From the NCBI GenBank assembly GCA_049999765.1, contig JBNGIQ010008820.1, positions 109,479 through 173,478 on the forward strand: DNA of 64,000 bases. Direction: 5' to 3'. Positions 50,132-60,436 of this stretch are shown piece by piece. A program made the translations under genes and the position numbers. The notes beneath the pieces are model-generated. The model made no database searches and was not told the origin of the DNA. It saw only the letters and a list, made by a program, of their open reading frames with translations. Numbering within the stretch: position 1 is the first letter of the stretch; every line of letters starts with the position of its first letter. Source of the DNA: Phaeoceros laevis. Its lineage: Eukaryota > Anthocerotophyta > Anthocerotopsida > Notothyladales.

Positions 50132-53100
50132 CTAAGACCAACCTCGTCTGAGCTCGGAGTGACTTAGAAGGCAAGCTAGATCTGGTTCAGCGACGTCTCC
50201 CAGGTAGTGCCGGAATCTGCGTCCTCTTCTACGAGACCCAGTCACTACACCGTCGCTGGCAGTCGCTGCGCGACGTGATTGCTCCAGCTTACAGATCCTG
50301 GCCAAACACGCACTGTAATCGTAAAGGGCCGCACCTGTTGCTAATATCTTGGTTCTTCGTGGCAGCACGTCAAAAACTATGTTCCTCAAAGATGCTTTCC
50401 TTGCCTCTCTTCTGATGATCTGGTCCGCATCGCAAGGATTTGCATCTGACCCAAGCCAGTCCAAGGAAGTCAGGTCGATCTCTGCAGCCCGCGGCTCATG
50501 AGACGGCTCCTGGGTATCTTTCTCAGCGCAGCCCCAGTTCAGAAGTTCTGAACATTGTTCGAGACAAAGGCGAACACTGCAATCCGCAAGATAGGTACCC
50601 TCGTCTTCCAAACTGTCCAAGTGAAAACCATTCAGGTTTTGCAAGGACGGACTAGCTTGCAACTCACGCGCTGAGTGACTGCATATTGTGTCGAACACAG
50701 AGAGAGCGTCAGTTAACCTGGCCAACGTGTCAAGCACACCAACAGCGTCACCACAGCTTTGAGAATTCGCAAGCTGCTGAACTTCAGCCACAGAGTCGTT
50801 CTCTTCAGAAGTTCCCCCTCCGCTTCCCCCTGTGCCCGTGCCATCCTCCAAGACCGATACAATTTGAGGTTCCTGATCATGACTTCCTGAAAGCCCATCC
50901 ACGCATTGTTTTTCGGAATCAGCGATGCCTGGCACTCTCGCTGTTTCGTCTGTCTCAGTCCGGCGTTGCATTACCTCGCTGCCTAGAGCCAGGAAAATGG
51001 AACCGTCTTCCTGTTTCTCCCCGATGGCTCCACATGAACTACTTTCCACCGGACTAGCAGATACCTGTGTCGGAAGACCACCATCTGCTGTAGCTTTGGT
51101 TTCTGATTGTACAGCAAGCGTCCTCACCTTCTTGCCAGCTACGGGATTTTTAAGGTCCCGTAGTTTACACAACCGCCTTCTCATCCTTTGGGGTACAACA
51201 CCTAAGCTGCCTTGCACTTGGGGTGCGACCGGTTTACCAGGAACATTCCCACATTGGCCGATCCCCGCTGCAGATGTACGACTGCCCAATTCTGCGCCTC
51301 CGCTGCTGACAGACCCACTCATCTCCACCGCAGGTTTATACAGGTCATCCAGACATGAATGGCCACCATCCAAACCGAGGCCCCGAGACATACCTCCTGC
51401 TGGACCCTTGTCTCCTGCTGCAGCCTTGCACCAGCACGAACTGCCAACAGTCTCAACACTTGCAGAGTCTAACACATGGATGCCCTGGTGCTTGGGGCCT
51501 GCTTCCGAACCTCTCCATGATTCTGAGAGGCTGGAAATGTTGCTGACTCTCTGCAATTTCAAGGGACGTGCCATTGTTTCGAGTACTGGTCGGATAGCCT
51601 TGCCTGGACTCTTGCAGAGTGGGAGTCGAGCTGAAATACCTTCTCCTTCCATCCTGCTTTTGCTCACCAATGCCACATCCTGGTCAGAGGAACTGGTAGC
51701 TGGCACTTTAACCTGGCTACTCGTGACCTTCAGTTTACCGTCCTGGCTCCCCATAACTCCAGCATAGCTAGCGCATAAGTGAAGTTGCCAAGCTGCCTCT
51801 GAAACTTTTCTAGCCAGGTGCCCCGTCAGAGAGAATGGGTGACTCAGAGGAAGTAAGATAGAACGCCGTGGATCCTGCACACCAGAATCCTGAGCATCGT
51901 TCCACCTTCCGCGGCAACGGACCTCCTCAATAACAGATGAGGACGCAGACCCGTTGGGTACTTCCATGACACGCCTATCCTTGCCATGGTCAAACCCTAC
52001 AGCCTCTTCTTTGCGTATATTTGATTCAGAACAAAGCCTACTGGGGCCTTGTGTCCAGAACTGGAGCATCATCATCACCTGTCTCATGTCATGTCGGCAT
52101 GCTTTTACCAAGCACTCCATAAGTTGAGGGCAACAAGCATAACCTCCAGCAGCACTGGCTAGACAAGCTTGCAGCACCAAAACCTGGGTGCATGGCTGTT
52201 TGAACTCCCTGGTCAGCCTCAACAACGGTAGTGGAAGTATAGGGCAGCGTTTATTGCTGGTTAGAATTATCGGGCGCTTAGACGTCGCAGCCAGCTTCGC
52301 CAGAGCACTGGGGAGGCCACGATCTTCATCAAAAACGACATCCACATCTTCAAAGAGGAGGAATGTCAAACTTGGTCTAGAAGCAAGTACGGATGTGCTC
52401 TTGACACCTGCCGCCCAGTCTGGAAATCTATGAGATTCCAATGCTTCTCCATACTTTTGCTTGATCAGTGCTCCATTCCGCAAATCAGCACTGCTGACTT
52501 CTATCACTGCAAAACCGTGCGACTTTGCACACGCATACACAGTTGCTGTTTTACCACACCCTACCGGCCCAGTCAAAAGAAGGGTGTTCACGAGGCTCTC
52601 CTCGCTATCAGAGTCATTTTCATCCCCACTGTCATCCTGGAACCAGTTCTTATCATCATCAGTATCGCTTTCCTCTTTGTTTTCACGAGAACCACCACCA
52701 CCCAGAATCTTGTTCCGCCATGACCCTAGCCAGCTGTTCACAAAAGCAACAGCTTCTACGTTTCCACAAACATCTTGTGGTGAACTGGGGTTGTAGACTT
52801 CCGTCCACAAGGAGTTAGCTGCGGACGGGAACACCCCCTCTGGAATTCTGCGAGCCTTGAAAGAATCTGCTCTTTTTCTCAATCTCCGCTTCGAGAGGCT
52901 CTTACCCGGTGCTTGACAATATTGCTGAATCCACGACACTTCTTGGAAGGGTAATTCCGCCTTATGCAAATACTGGAGAAGCATATCCTCTAGCTTCTCC
53001 GGGGCACGGGGGTGCTGCTCCGTACCTCTACGCTTCTCCGGATAACGTGAGAGGATGACGCTGCTAAAGTGACCGATGATTTTATCCAACGCCGGAAACG

Positions 53101-53851
53101 ATGTGCTCCATTCCCTAATACACAGTGAAATGGCTTCTGGTACCTCGGGAACTTCGCTGTTCTGAGTGCCTCCAGATCCAAGGCCCACATCAAGCAGACG
53201 GAAAACTCCCCAATCCAGTGGGGCCCTTTCCTCTTCCTCGTACTGCGTCACATGCATAGGACGGCAGGGAGACAACAGCTGACCTGCAGCCTGAGAATAT
53301 GTACGCGGACGCTTGGAGGAGCTCATATCGCCTAACTTGGCAGGTCGGATCTTAGCTGCAATTTGGCGAGTGAAGAATGGATGGATCTGTTTCCCCGCAC
53401 TACGACGAGCATCCTCTTCAGCTGCCAGCTTCCGTTCTTCCCATAGCCCAACAACAGGCTTGCTAACAGCAGGCGGATCTTTGGCAGGCTCTGTAGAGCT
53501 TTTCCCTGGTCGAGTTCTTTGCTCAGGAGCCGCGTCTTCTGCAATCGAAACAGGTTTCTCCTTCCTGGACCTCTTGTTCTTCGCGTTGCTGGCAACCTCT
53601 CCGTCTGCAGCCCCACACTCAACATCCGCACTCGACCTGCCTACATTTGCCTGGGCCTGGGGCTCCCTTCGGTGTTTCGTTTTCTTCGAGGCTGGAAGGA
53701 AAAACTCTGCGGCGGTTGCAGCCGGTTTGCATGGTTCAGGGACGTTCTTCCTCGGCCTCAGTCGAGGCTTCTTGCTCACTTCCGCACCTTCCTTCGCAGC
53801 CTCGCCCTTGTGCGATGGACCTGGCAGCCAAGCTGTCTTCGGAGCTGACAT
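50132..53851 (-). CDS. ATAD5/ELG1-like PCNA unloader (RFC large-subunit homologue)
   Basis: An intronless 1239-aa AAA+ protein. ATAD5/ELG1 forms an RFC-like complex with RFC2-5 that unloads PCNA after replication. The N-terminal ~370 residues are basic and disordered and include 'KQIHPFFTRQ', a motif I recall from plant homologues. 'LWTEVYNPSSPQDVCGN' introduces the ATPase. Walker A is 'GPVGCGKT' (~427). Walker B reads 'LLFEDVDVVF' (~500), a variant with E-D-V-D. Sensor 1 is 'IILTSNK' (~528). The C-terminal half is poorly conserved, with a final helical part ('RILATGAALYDYSACLARI'). The start ATG at 53851 gives 'MSAPKTAWLPGPS'. The WLM-gene start lies about 900 bp away, divergently oriented. 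Confidence 0.85.
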   Translation of the reverse strand: MSAPKTAWLPGPSHKGEAAKEGAEVSKKPRLRPRKNVPEPCKPAATAAEFFLPASKKTKHRREPQAQANVGRSSADVECGAADGEVASNAKNKRSRKEKPVSIAEDAAPEQRTRPGKSSTEPAKDPPAVSKPVVGLWEERKLAAEEDARRSAGKQIHPFFTRQIAAKIRPAKLGDMSSSKRPRTYSQAAGQLLSPCRPMHVTQYEEEERAPLDWGVFRLLDVGLGSGGTQNSEVPEVPEAISLCIREWSTSFPALDKIIGHFSSVILSRYPEKRRGTEQHPRAPEKLEDMLLQYLHKAELPFQEVSWIQQYCQAPGKSLSKRRLRKRADSFKARRIPEGVFPSAANSLWTEVYNPSSPQDVCGNVEAVAFVNSWLGSWRNKILGGGGSRENKEESDTDDDKNWFQDDSGDENDSDSEESLVNTLLLTGPVGCGKTATVYACAKSHGFAVIEVSSADLRNGALIKQKYGEALESHRFPDWAAGVKSTSVLASRPSLTFLLFEDVDVVFDEDRGLPSALAKLAATSKRPIILTSNKRCPILPLPLLRLTREFKQPCTQVLVLQACLASAAGGYACCPQLMECLVKACRHDMRQVMMMLQFWTQGPSRLCSESNIRKEEAVGFDHGKDRRVMEVPNGSASSSVIEEVRCRGRWNDAQDSGVQDPRRSILLPLSHPFSLTGHLARKVSEAAWQLHLCASYAGVMGSQDGKLKVTSSQVKVPATSSSDQDVALVSKSRMEGEGISARLPLCKSPGKAIRPVLETMARPLKLQRVSNISSLSESWRGSEAGPKHQGIHVLDSASVETVGSSCWCKAAAGDKGPAGGMSRGLGLDGGHSCLDDLYKPAVEMSGSVSSGGAELGSRTSAAGIGQCGNVPGKPVAPQVQGSLGVVPQRMRRRLCKLRDLKNPVAGKKVRTLAVQSETKATADGGLPTQVSASPVESSSCGAIGEKQEDGSIFLALGSEVMQRRTETDETARVPGIADSEKQCVDGLSGSHDQEPQIVSVLEDGTGTGGSGGGTSEENDSVAEVQQLANSQSCGDAVGVLDTLARLTDALSVFDTICSHSARELQASPSLQNLNGFHLDSLEDEGTYLADCSVRLCLEQCSELLNWGCAEKDTQEPSHEPRAAEIDLTSLDWLGSDANPCDADQIIRREARKASLRNIVFDVLPRRTKILATGAALYDYSACLARICKLEQSRRAATASDGVVTGSRRRGRRFRHYLGDVAEPDLACLLSHSELRRGWS

Positions 53852-54744
53852 TGCTACACTGGCGAGCTCCTAGGGTTGCCCGACCACCACAGGCTTCTAC
53901 ACAAGGGCCCAATTCTGAGAAAGCTCCAAACTTACATGATTGTCCCTCTCACCAGATGCCACCCTGCATCTTCTAAGCTCCACTCCGCAAAAGCAGAGCA
54001 CCTGCCAATACCTTTCGAAGCCTCAGGCCGCCGTGGCTTTGCGGTTCTGACTCACCTCCAATGAGCTGAGACCGCATGCTGCTCAGTTCAATTTCTTGCT
54101 GGCGCCCATACAGGCCACTGAAGGCGGGAAGCACGAAAGTTCGAAACACGAATTCGTCAAAACTGCAGAGTTTTTCCGAATGATCAGAACAGAAATTTTG
54201 AAAAGATGTTGCGGCAAGAAATGAAGGGTTGGCCGTGGTTTCCAGGTTCCATTATTGTCTCCACACCGCGACTCTTTACACGAAGGAGCCTTTTCCCCTT
54301 CCTTGGGAATCCTTCAGGAAGACTATACCTTTAGCTGGAAGGTTCGCTTAGATGATTGCGTCTTCCTCGAAGGTCACTCCGGCATAGTCCACCGCCTACA
54401 CGGCTCCTTCTCCAGTAGCAGCGGTTGATAGTGAGTGATACAATCGTGTGCGCCTGCTCGTTGACGTAGCTGATAGCTATTAGGATTTGCAGCGTCGAAT
54501 CCGTCAGCAACAACATTTGGAATCAAACAAACACTCCAGTGCTAGCTAGTCCAGGTACGCGTTGGAAATCTATGATGCTGTCGTGACGGTTTTGGGACTG
54601 CATGACTGGAGTGGTGCTGAAACACGGAAGCTCATGTCACTAGATCGTGTTTTACAAGCAGATCCTCTATTATGTTCGGACGGGTAAGTCGAGGTCTTTT
54701 TTTGTACTGCAGACGGTGAAGTATCTTACAGATATTGCTGGAGA
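53852..54744. other. Divergent promoter region, ATAD5-like and WLM genes
   Basis: An ~890-bp region between two divergent starts, both encoding genome-maintenance proteins. Antisense frames overlapping the ATAD5 N-terminus are shadows. A short minus-strand frame at 54331-54516 has no motif. Confidence 0.4.
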
Positions 54745-57700
54745 ATGGAGCGTATTGACACGGACGATGAGATTTATCTCACTGTGTTGTTCAGAGACAA
54801 GACAATGCAGATACGTTTGCAGAAGAACTCCTTAGTCAGAGAGCTTGGGGAGGAATTATTGCAACTTACAAGGGTTGCGCCTCATACCATGAGACTTGTG
54901 TTGCCGGCATCAAAACGGATCTCTGCTGCAGCCTTATCGCCTTTTGCTGAGCAATTTTCCACTAGTTCTCTTGAACAAGCAGGAGTTCATGGGGTAGTTA
55001 CTTTTTTAGTTGTTGCAATCATGTATGGCATAAGTGTCTGCAATAGTGAGGCTTATGCTGATTGGTGCACTTGAAGGGACAAGTCTTGAGAATGATGGGC
55101 GCCCTTGAACAAGAGATTGATGACATGGCGAGATGGTCCAGCAGAGAGAGGATTGTTGGATTCAAGGACGAGGATGAAAGGGCCCGCATTCGGTCTGGTT
55201 ATGTTCACAAAGATTTCCCACTTCCCCGTGGGCCCTATGTATTCAATGAATTCCGGACTTTACATCTTCCACAGGTCGAGGTACTACCTGTTCAACCTTG
55301 TCTGCTCATCACGTGTCGAGCCTTTTAGTTGAACTGGCTGTTCGACTCCTAATGGGATCCCTCTAGTACCTTGTTCATGAGGTCGTCAGCGCTTTGTACT
55401 TCTGGTGAGTTGAGCTTATTTGGTGTGGCTCTCTAATATAGAAGCTATGTTGTGTTTTCTATCAGTTGAACCCACCCCCTTCAAGGGCATTGGATATCAT
55501 GCATAAACTTGCCAGGGACCCTGGCATCGCTGCAATAATGAACAAGGTACATGGGTTTGATGAAATCGCTTGAACAAACTGCTCTAAGCTTTTGTGCTGT
55601 ACTTGTTTTTGTGAGCCACATATGACTTCGCTTCGTTTTTGGGTTGACAGCACCGGTGGACAGTCGGGATTATGACTGAAATGGCTCCTGTAGGTTATGT
55701 TGGTATTAGTCCCAAGTGCCTGTTAGGGTTTAACAAGGTATTTGTTCTACGTATTTTTCAGGAGCAAACTTATTTGTTTCTCTGGACTTGAGTTGAGTAT
55801 CCGGATATCTGACGTCAGTTGCTGTTTTTGGCTGAGCCTCTTGCTCAGAACCGTGGTGAGGAGATCTCTCTGAGGTTGCGCACTGATGATTTGAAAGGTT
55901 TCCGAAAGTACGAAAGCATCAAGAAGACCCTTCTTCATGAATTGGTAGAACATTCCACATAGTGATTCTTTGTTTTTTTTTGTCACATTTGGATAATCGC
56001 ATAGATCAGTAGTCTGACCACTATTACTCCTACTGTTGATACAGGCGCACATGGTACACGATGAACACGATGAGAGCTTCCATGCACTTGATAAGCAGGT
56101 ATCTCAACAGCAGTGGATCTGGGCAAACCATGTCATGTATCTGTGTGTAGGTATGACAGTTGTGAGTTCTCGTGCCTGACTGTTGTTTGATCAGCTCAAT
56201 GAAGAGGCTGTTGCTTTGGATTGGACGCGCTCAATGGGCCACAGCTGGGGTGGCCTGAACAGTTACGAGCCAGAACCCACTGATTCTGGAGGTGTACAAG
56301 GTAGACAGAGTTACAGGCTGGGGGGTAAGGTATCTGTGAGTCCATCGGAGGCTGCTGCTGAAGCAGCTCTTCGCAGGTTGCAAGCATTGGCTTCCAAAGG
56401 TACGACTGGGAAGGAAAGAGTAGAGGAATGTGACGACCTAATGGATTTGGATCAAGGAGCAATCTCGGAAGAGGGCATTGTTGTTATTGCCGAAGGATTG
56501 AGTGAAGGGAGTGCACCTATTCTTGATGCGGCAGAAAGCTCTCTCTTTGGGGAGGTAGCTCGTTCTGATACGTGTTTCTTAAGTCCCAAGAATCAAGATA
56601 GTAAGGAGCCTGACCCAGATGATGAGGGGAACTTGGCTTTACATGCCAACTCTGAGCTTGTTCTAGATAATTTTGTTCTAGATGAGCATGAACTAGATCC
56701 CGATGACATGATGGGACATCAAAGATCGGAACCCGATCCAGATGACTCCCTTACTGTGGCTGCAAATCATGAAGGCCTGAATGTTTGTGACGAGAGGCCA
56801 CAGGCTGTTCAAGCTGAGTTAAGAAACAGCTCAGCTGCAACAGAACAATCCCTGGAACCAGTCGTTGACCACAGTGCATGGAACGACTCAACTGGAAACA
56901 ACCAACTGTCACCAAGAGCACTTGTAGAGACAGAGACTGGTGAGTCGCCTTATCCTGGCGGCAGTAGCATGGGAATAGATGAGCTCGATTCTGAAACAGG
57001 TATGGAGCTCAAACGAATCCAGGAAATGACTGCAGCCACAAGTATGCACCTTCATGAAGCAATTGAGAAGTTTATGAAACAAGCTGGACCTTCCAAGGCT
57101 GTCATGACTGCGCAGACTCTCTCAAAAATTCTAAGGTCTATTTTTTACTTCCGTGAGCAACACATTGGCATGTTATTGTCCATTTCTTTGCCGTCAATGC
57201 CTCACCCAACACGTGCTTTGTGTGGATACAGAAATGTCTGCGAGCACCCTACTGATGCCAGATTCCGTCGTCTTCGCAAGGTTGGTGATGGGATATTGCT
57301 CTACTGTTCTGTTCTCTTGACTTGTATCCATACAGACTGGCTGGCAAGTTGTGCTACTTTGCATCATCAGACTGTAACATGCCTAGTTCGCATTTGGATT
57401 TAGCATCTTTTACTAGGACCTGCTCTAGCCGCATGTCCTCTTCTCTTTGCAAAGTAGGCCATGACAGAGAGGGAAGTCTTGGGTAGGAAGTGTCGTATCA
57501 CCTTAAATTGTTCTTAGTGGTGTTGGTGCAATTTTTGTGCTGTGTTTCTCCAGGGTAATCCCACGTTTATGCAGCTGGTTGGCCAGTATGAAGGTAAAAT
57601 TCGATTTTGATATCTATATTCAGACTTAAGAATAGTGTATGTCTTGTCCATGGAAACAGTTGTGCATCGTATTTGATTGTGGTGATCATATTGGTTGCAG

Positions 57701-57939
57701 GCGCTTTGGATTTCCTGACAACTGTGGGATTCAAAGAAGCAGGTGAACCTGGAGTGCTTGTTTTGAAGCGAGATGATCCAGGATNNNNNNNNNNNNNNNN
57801 NNNNNNNNNNNNNNNNNNNNNNNNNNNNNNNNNNNNNNNNNNNNNNNNNNNNNNNNNNNNNNNNNNNNNNNNNNNNNNNNNNNNACAGGGATTGCTCTGG
57901 CTGGCACGCTCTTCATTGGACGCGGCCTGTTCAGCTTGA
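54745..57939 (+). CDS. Ubiquitin-like/WLM/PUB-domain putative metalloprotease (WSS1-like)
   Basis: WSS1/SPRTN-type proteases cut DNA-protein crosslinks. Exons: 54745-54993, 55077-55280, 55466-55546, 55651-55737, 55849-55944, 56045-56098, 56195-57135, 57232-57280, 57554-57593 and 57701 into the gap. The N-terminal ubiquitin-like domain is followed by the WLM domain: 'LNPPPSRALDIMHKLARDPG', 'HRWTVGIMTEMAPVGYVG', 'SLRLRTDDLKGFRKYESI' and the zinc site 'HELAHMVHDEHDESFHALD' (H-E-x-x-H plus a third His). After an acidic linker with three 'DPDD' motifs comes a PUB domain ('QTLSKILRNVCEHPTDARF', 'GALDFLTTVGFKE'), a p97/CDC48-binding module. 100 Ns (57785-57884) interrupt it; beyond them 'GLLWLARSSLDAA' completes the PUB domain before the stop at 57939. 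The open reading through the gap depends on the arbitrary N count. Confidence 0.87.
57785..57884. other. 100-N assembly gap within the PUB-domain exon
   Basis: Exactly 100 Ns, a standard placeholder. The bases before ('gatccaggat') and after ('acagggattgctctgg') would read Asp-Pro-Gly-Leu-Leu-Trp if joined at the shared 'ggat', as the PUB family predicts. The true gap may therefore be nil, or an intron may lie here. Confidence 0.9.
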
Positions 57940-58398
57940 AACAGGGAGTTCTCGTCATCCTGCCATCCTTCACCAAATGAGGGGTTGTATGTCCTGTCGT
58001 GTGCATTGTGCAACACTGCTAGTAGGCGAAACCCTATTTTAACCAGAGCTTAGGGAAGAGACGTGCACAGACCCTGAACTCGTATAGTCTCGATGATTTG
58101 TTGGATAATCGGTAGCTTTGTATGTCTATATCTGTACTTGTCTCGAATTGAATGCTACGAATGTATCACTATATCTTCAACGTGTTGTGGCCACCTTCTT
58201 TCCAGGTCCAAACTTGGCAACTTACGTACAGAGTCTAGGACTCTAGGTAGATTTTGTACTTATGGAGTCTATTGTCTCGATGTAAGCTTTCACAGCTTCC
58301 TGTGGCTTAGCCCATACCTTCTTAGCCCAGAGGGCTGGACCCACATTGAGGTCTCTACTTGTACAAGGGAGCATCCACAAGTGGCCTAAGGGAGTTAT
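57940..58398. other. WLM gene 3' flank
   Basis: No gene is seen. It probably carries the 3' UTR of the WLM gene. Confidence 0.5.
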
Positions 58399-58613
58399 TT
58401 TAGGACGAACAACGTTTGGCGCGGGGCACCACTGTCGAACAAGGTCACAAGCGTCGCAACGTAACTGAAGTCCGAGTTTGCAGGCTGAGCTGTGTATACT
58501 TTCAGGCATCCTTGTTTTAGGGCGTAGGACAACGTTTGCCGTGGGGCACCACTGTCACAACCGTCACAACGTAGGCCCCCAGAAGTGAGTTGAGTATAAA
58601 TTCAGGCATCCTT
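58399..58613 (+). promoter_or_regulatory. Duplicated promoter block of the NOL11-like gene
   Basis: Two diverged copies lie in tandem (about 58399-58513 and 58514-58613). Each holds 'acaacgtttg', 'ggggcaccactgtc', a 'gtcRcaacgta' word and a closing 'ttcaggcatcctt'. Just before the closing word, the second copy has a good TATA box (tataaat, 58595-58601), while the first has only 'tatactt' there. The TATA lies about 84 bp before the ATG at 58684. The promoter role is inferred from position. Confidence 0.6.
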
Positions 58614-58683
58614 CAAATCATTAGGTATTTGTGCAATCCTGCACTCCAGTTCTCTTGGGGCGCTCTTTGGAGCTCGATCCGAC

Positions 58684-60072
58684 ATGGCGGCGGCTATAGC
58701 GCTCGAGGAATCGTCCGAAGAAAGCGGAGTTTCCACTTTGCTTGATGTAGTCCACCAAGCAGGAAGTTCAGCTGATGGTCAGTTGCAAGAGGAGGAATCC
58801 TGCTTGGCTGCTGACGATATGTCGTCTGTGGAAGATCCGGAGCCGGTTGGCCGTGTTGCCCCTGTTACCCCTGTTGCTCCGATTGCTCCTGTTGCCCCTG
58901 TTGCTCCTGTCCGCTCAAGGAGCCGCACGAAGCGCAAGGAACGCCTAGTGAAGAGGCACAGAGTGACGGACTTTGAGGGATTCGAAAGGTTGAGACAAGC
59001 TGAGGAGGGCAGGATTTCGTTTGAGCAAGCATCTGGTCTGCGACGGGAGAGCACCCTCACAGTTGATAGTGTGCTCGCCGAGCTGAGTCGTTTGCTGGAA
59101 TTCATTGAAGCTGAAAAAAAGCGGCAGCAGACGGGTGAGGTGCATCAAAATGGTGATGCCAATGGGATCATATGCTCAACAGCAGAGGAGGAAGAAACAA
59201 TTCTTGGCCTCTTGAGGAAGAATTCGGCTAGGTTGGGAGAAGCTGTTGTGCTTCTCATCTTGCAAAGTAGCGTAGCTGCGAACTACTGGGGGCCAATACA
59301 AGTCTTGGTAGAAAGCAAAGTGGTACCCGGTCACGCCTGTGACGAATTGATCCAGCACTTGGTGGAAGAGGGCAACGCTGGCGTCATATGTTCTTTTGTC
59401 AGGAACGTGGTCGATCTAGGGCCTTATTGTCTCTCTACCACGATGCAGTTTGTTCTAGGTGGCTCGAAGGATTTTTTTCACCAGGTACTCAAGGACTGGA
59501 CAGATGCTGCAGATGCCGCCATTGCAGCTGCAGCTGAGAAGCAAAATTGTCTGAAGCTTGGCACGGAGGTACACTCTAACGGCAATAAAAGGCCACGATT
59601 CTACAGGTTTGGCCCGAGGGGAGCTGCTATTCGTTCTGCACTGGCTTTTGCAATGGCTGTTGATGGTTTTGCAGCCTACGAACTGTGTCTTCATGACTTC
59701 GTGGCCGCAGAGCATGATGCGGCTGTCCTTGGCTACGTCTTAAGAATGCTCAATTCGGTGGAAGTCTTGCGCGTCTTCAGGTACCTGAAGAAGTGGGTTG
59801 AAAAGTACAGTAGACGGCTTGCCCACGATCCCTTCCCGAAGGGCACAAAAAGATGTAGAATCCCCCCGTTTCCCAAGGTTTTGTTCTGGATAGGTGTCAT
59901 CGTTGATGTGCAGTACGCAAGGTTCATAGCAGGATCTGACCTGTTGGCTGACCTCCGAACGGTGCAGCAATCCATCCGGACAATGACCCAGTTGAGTGCA
60001 AAGGTGTCTCGTATAGTTGGGATAACGGAACATATGAAGCCTAAAGGGTTCCCGCGGGCCCACAATTATTGA
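58684..60072 (+). CDS. NOL11 C-terminal-domain-like protein
   Basis: An intronless 462-aa protein. Residues ~55-75 are a Val-Ala-Pro/Thr-Pro repeat, followed by a strong basic stretch ('RSRSRTKRKERLVKRHR') fit for nuclear or nucleolar import. The rest is predicted helical. Its last third ('YVLRMLNSVEVLRVFRYLKK', 'PPFPKVLFWIGVIVDVQYAR', 'QLSAKVSRIVG') and a middle segment ('DELIQHLVEEGNAGVICSFV') show the spacing of helices in the C-terminal part of NOL11, a U3 processome (t-UTP) subunit needed for rRNA transcription and 18S processing. The N-terminal beta-propeller of NOL11 is missing, so this is either a short plant form or a different helical-repeat protein. The family call is moderate. Confidence 0.5.
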   Translation: MAAAIALEESSEESGVSTLLDVVHQAGSSADGQLQEEESCLAADDMSSVEDPEPVGRVAPVTPVAPIAPVAPVAPVRSRSRTKRKERLVKRHRVTDFEGFERLRQAEEGRISFEQASGLRRESTLTVDSVLAELSRLLEFIEAEKKRQQTGEVHQNGDANGIICSTAEEEETILGLLRKNSARLGEAVVLLILQSSVAANYWGPIQVLVESKVVPGHACDELIQHLVEEGNAGVICSFVRNVVDLGPYCLSTTMQFVLGGSKDFFHQVLKDWTDAADAAIAAAAEKQNCLKLGTEVHSNGNKRPRFYRFGPRGAAIRSALAFAMAVDGFAAYELCLHDFVAAEHDAAVLGYVLRMLNSVEVLRVFRYLKKWVEKYSRRLAHDPFPKGTKRCRIPPFPKVLFWIGVIVDVQYARFIAGSDLLADLRTVQQSIRTMTQLSAKVSRIVGITEHMKPKGFPRAHNY

Positions 60073-60436
60073 GATGTCTCCTCTCCGTAGACATGTGAAA
60101 GTCAGGATGACCGCTGATCTTCGCCATGCCAGAATTAGTGAACGGACCGAGCACTGGTGACTTGATTTGCATAGAATCTTGCGAAGCGCCGAAACTAAGT
60201 CGTGCACACTGACGAGAAGTTCCATCTGTAACATCATACACATACGTTTTCACACTCGTCTTGTTAGTTCGATGCGAATGACACCTTATGTTGACTGCTC
60301 CCTGTGACCCTGTCGGCTTGGTTATCAATGCATGCCCTTGCGGACTCTTACCTATCCTTGAACTCTGCGTGCTTCGTAAGCGGAAGGGCTGAAGGAAGCA
60401 GAAACTACCTGACCACTATTTGTCATTGATGTTTGC
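60073..60436. other. Short intergenic region before NTH1
   Basis: It contains the NOL11-like 3' UTR and the NTH1 5' leader. Nothing else is recognisable. Confidence 0.5.

Noticed and set aside
50925-51767. 280-aa plus-strand frame inside the ATAD5-like gene
   Set aside because: Antisense shadow of the low-complexity C-terminal half of that gene.
57607-58042. Open frames running through the 100-N gap
   Set aside because: Their continuity depends on the arbitrary number of Ns; only the PUB-domain frame is supported, by family similarity on both sides.
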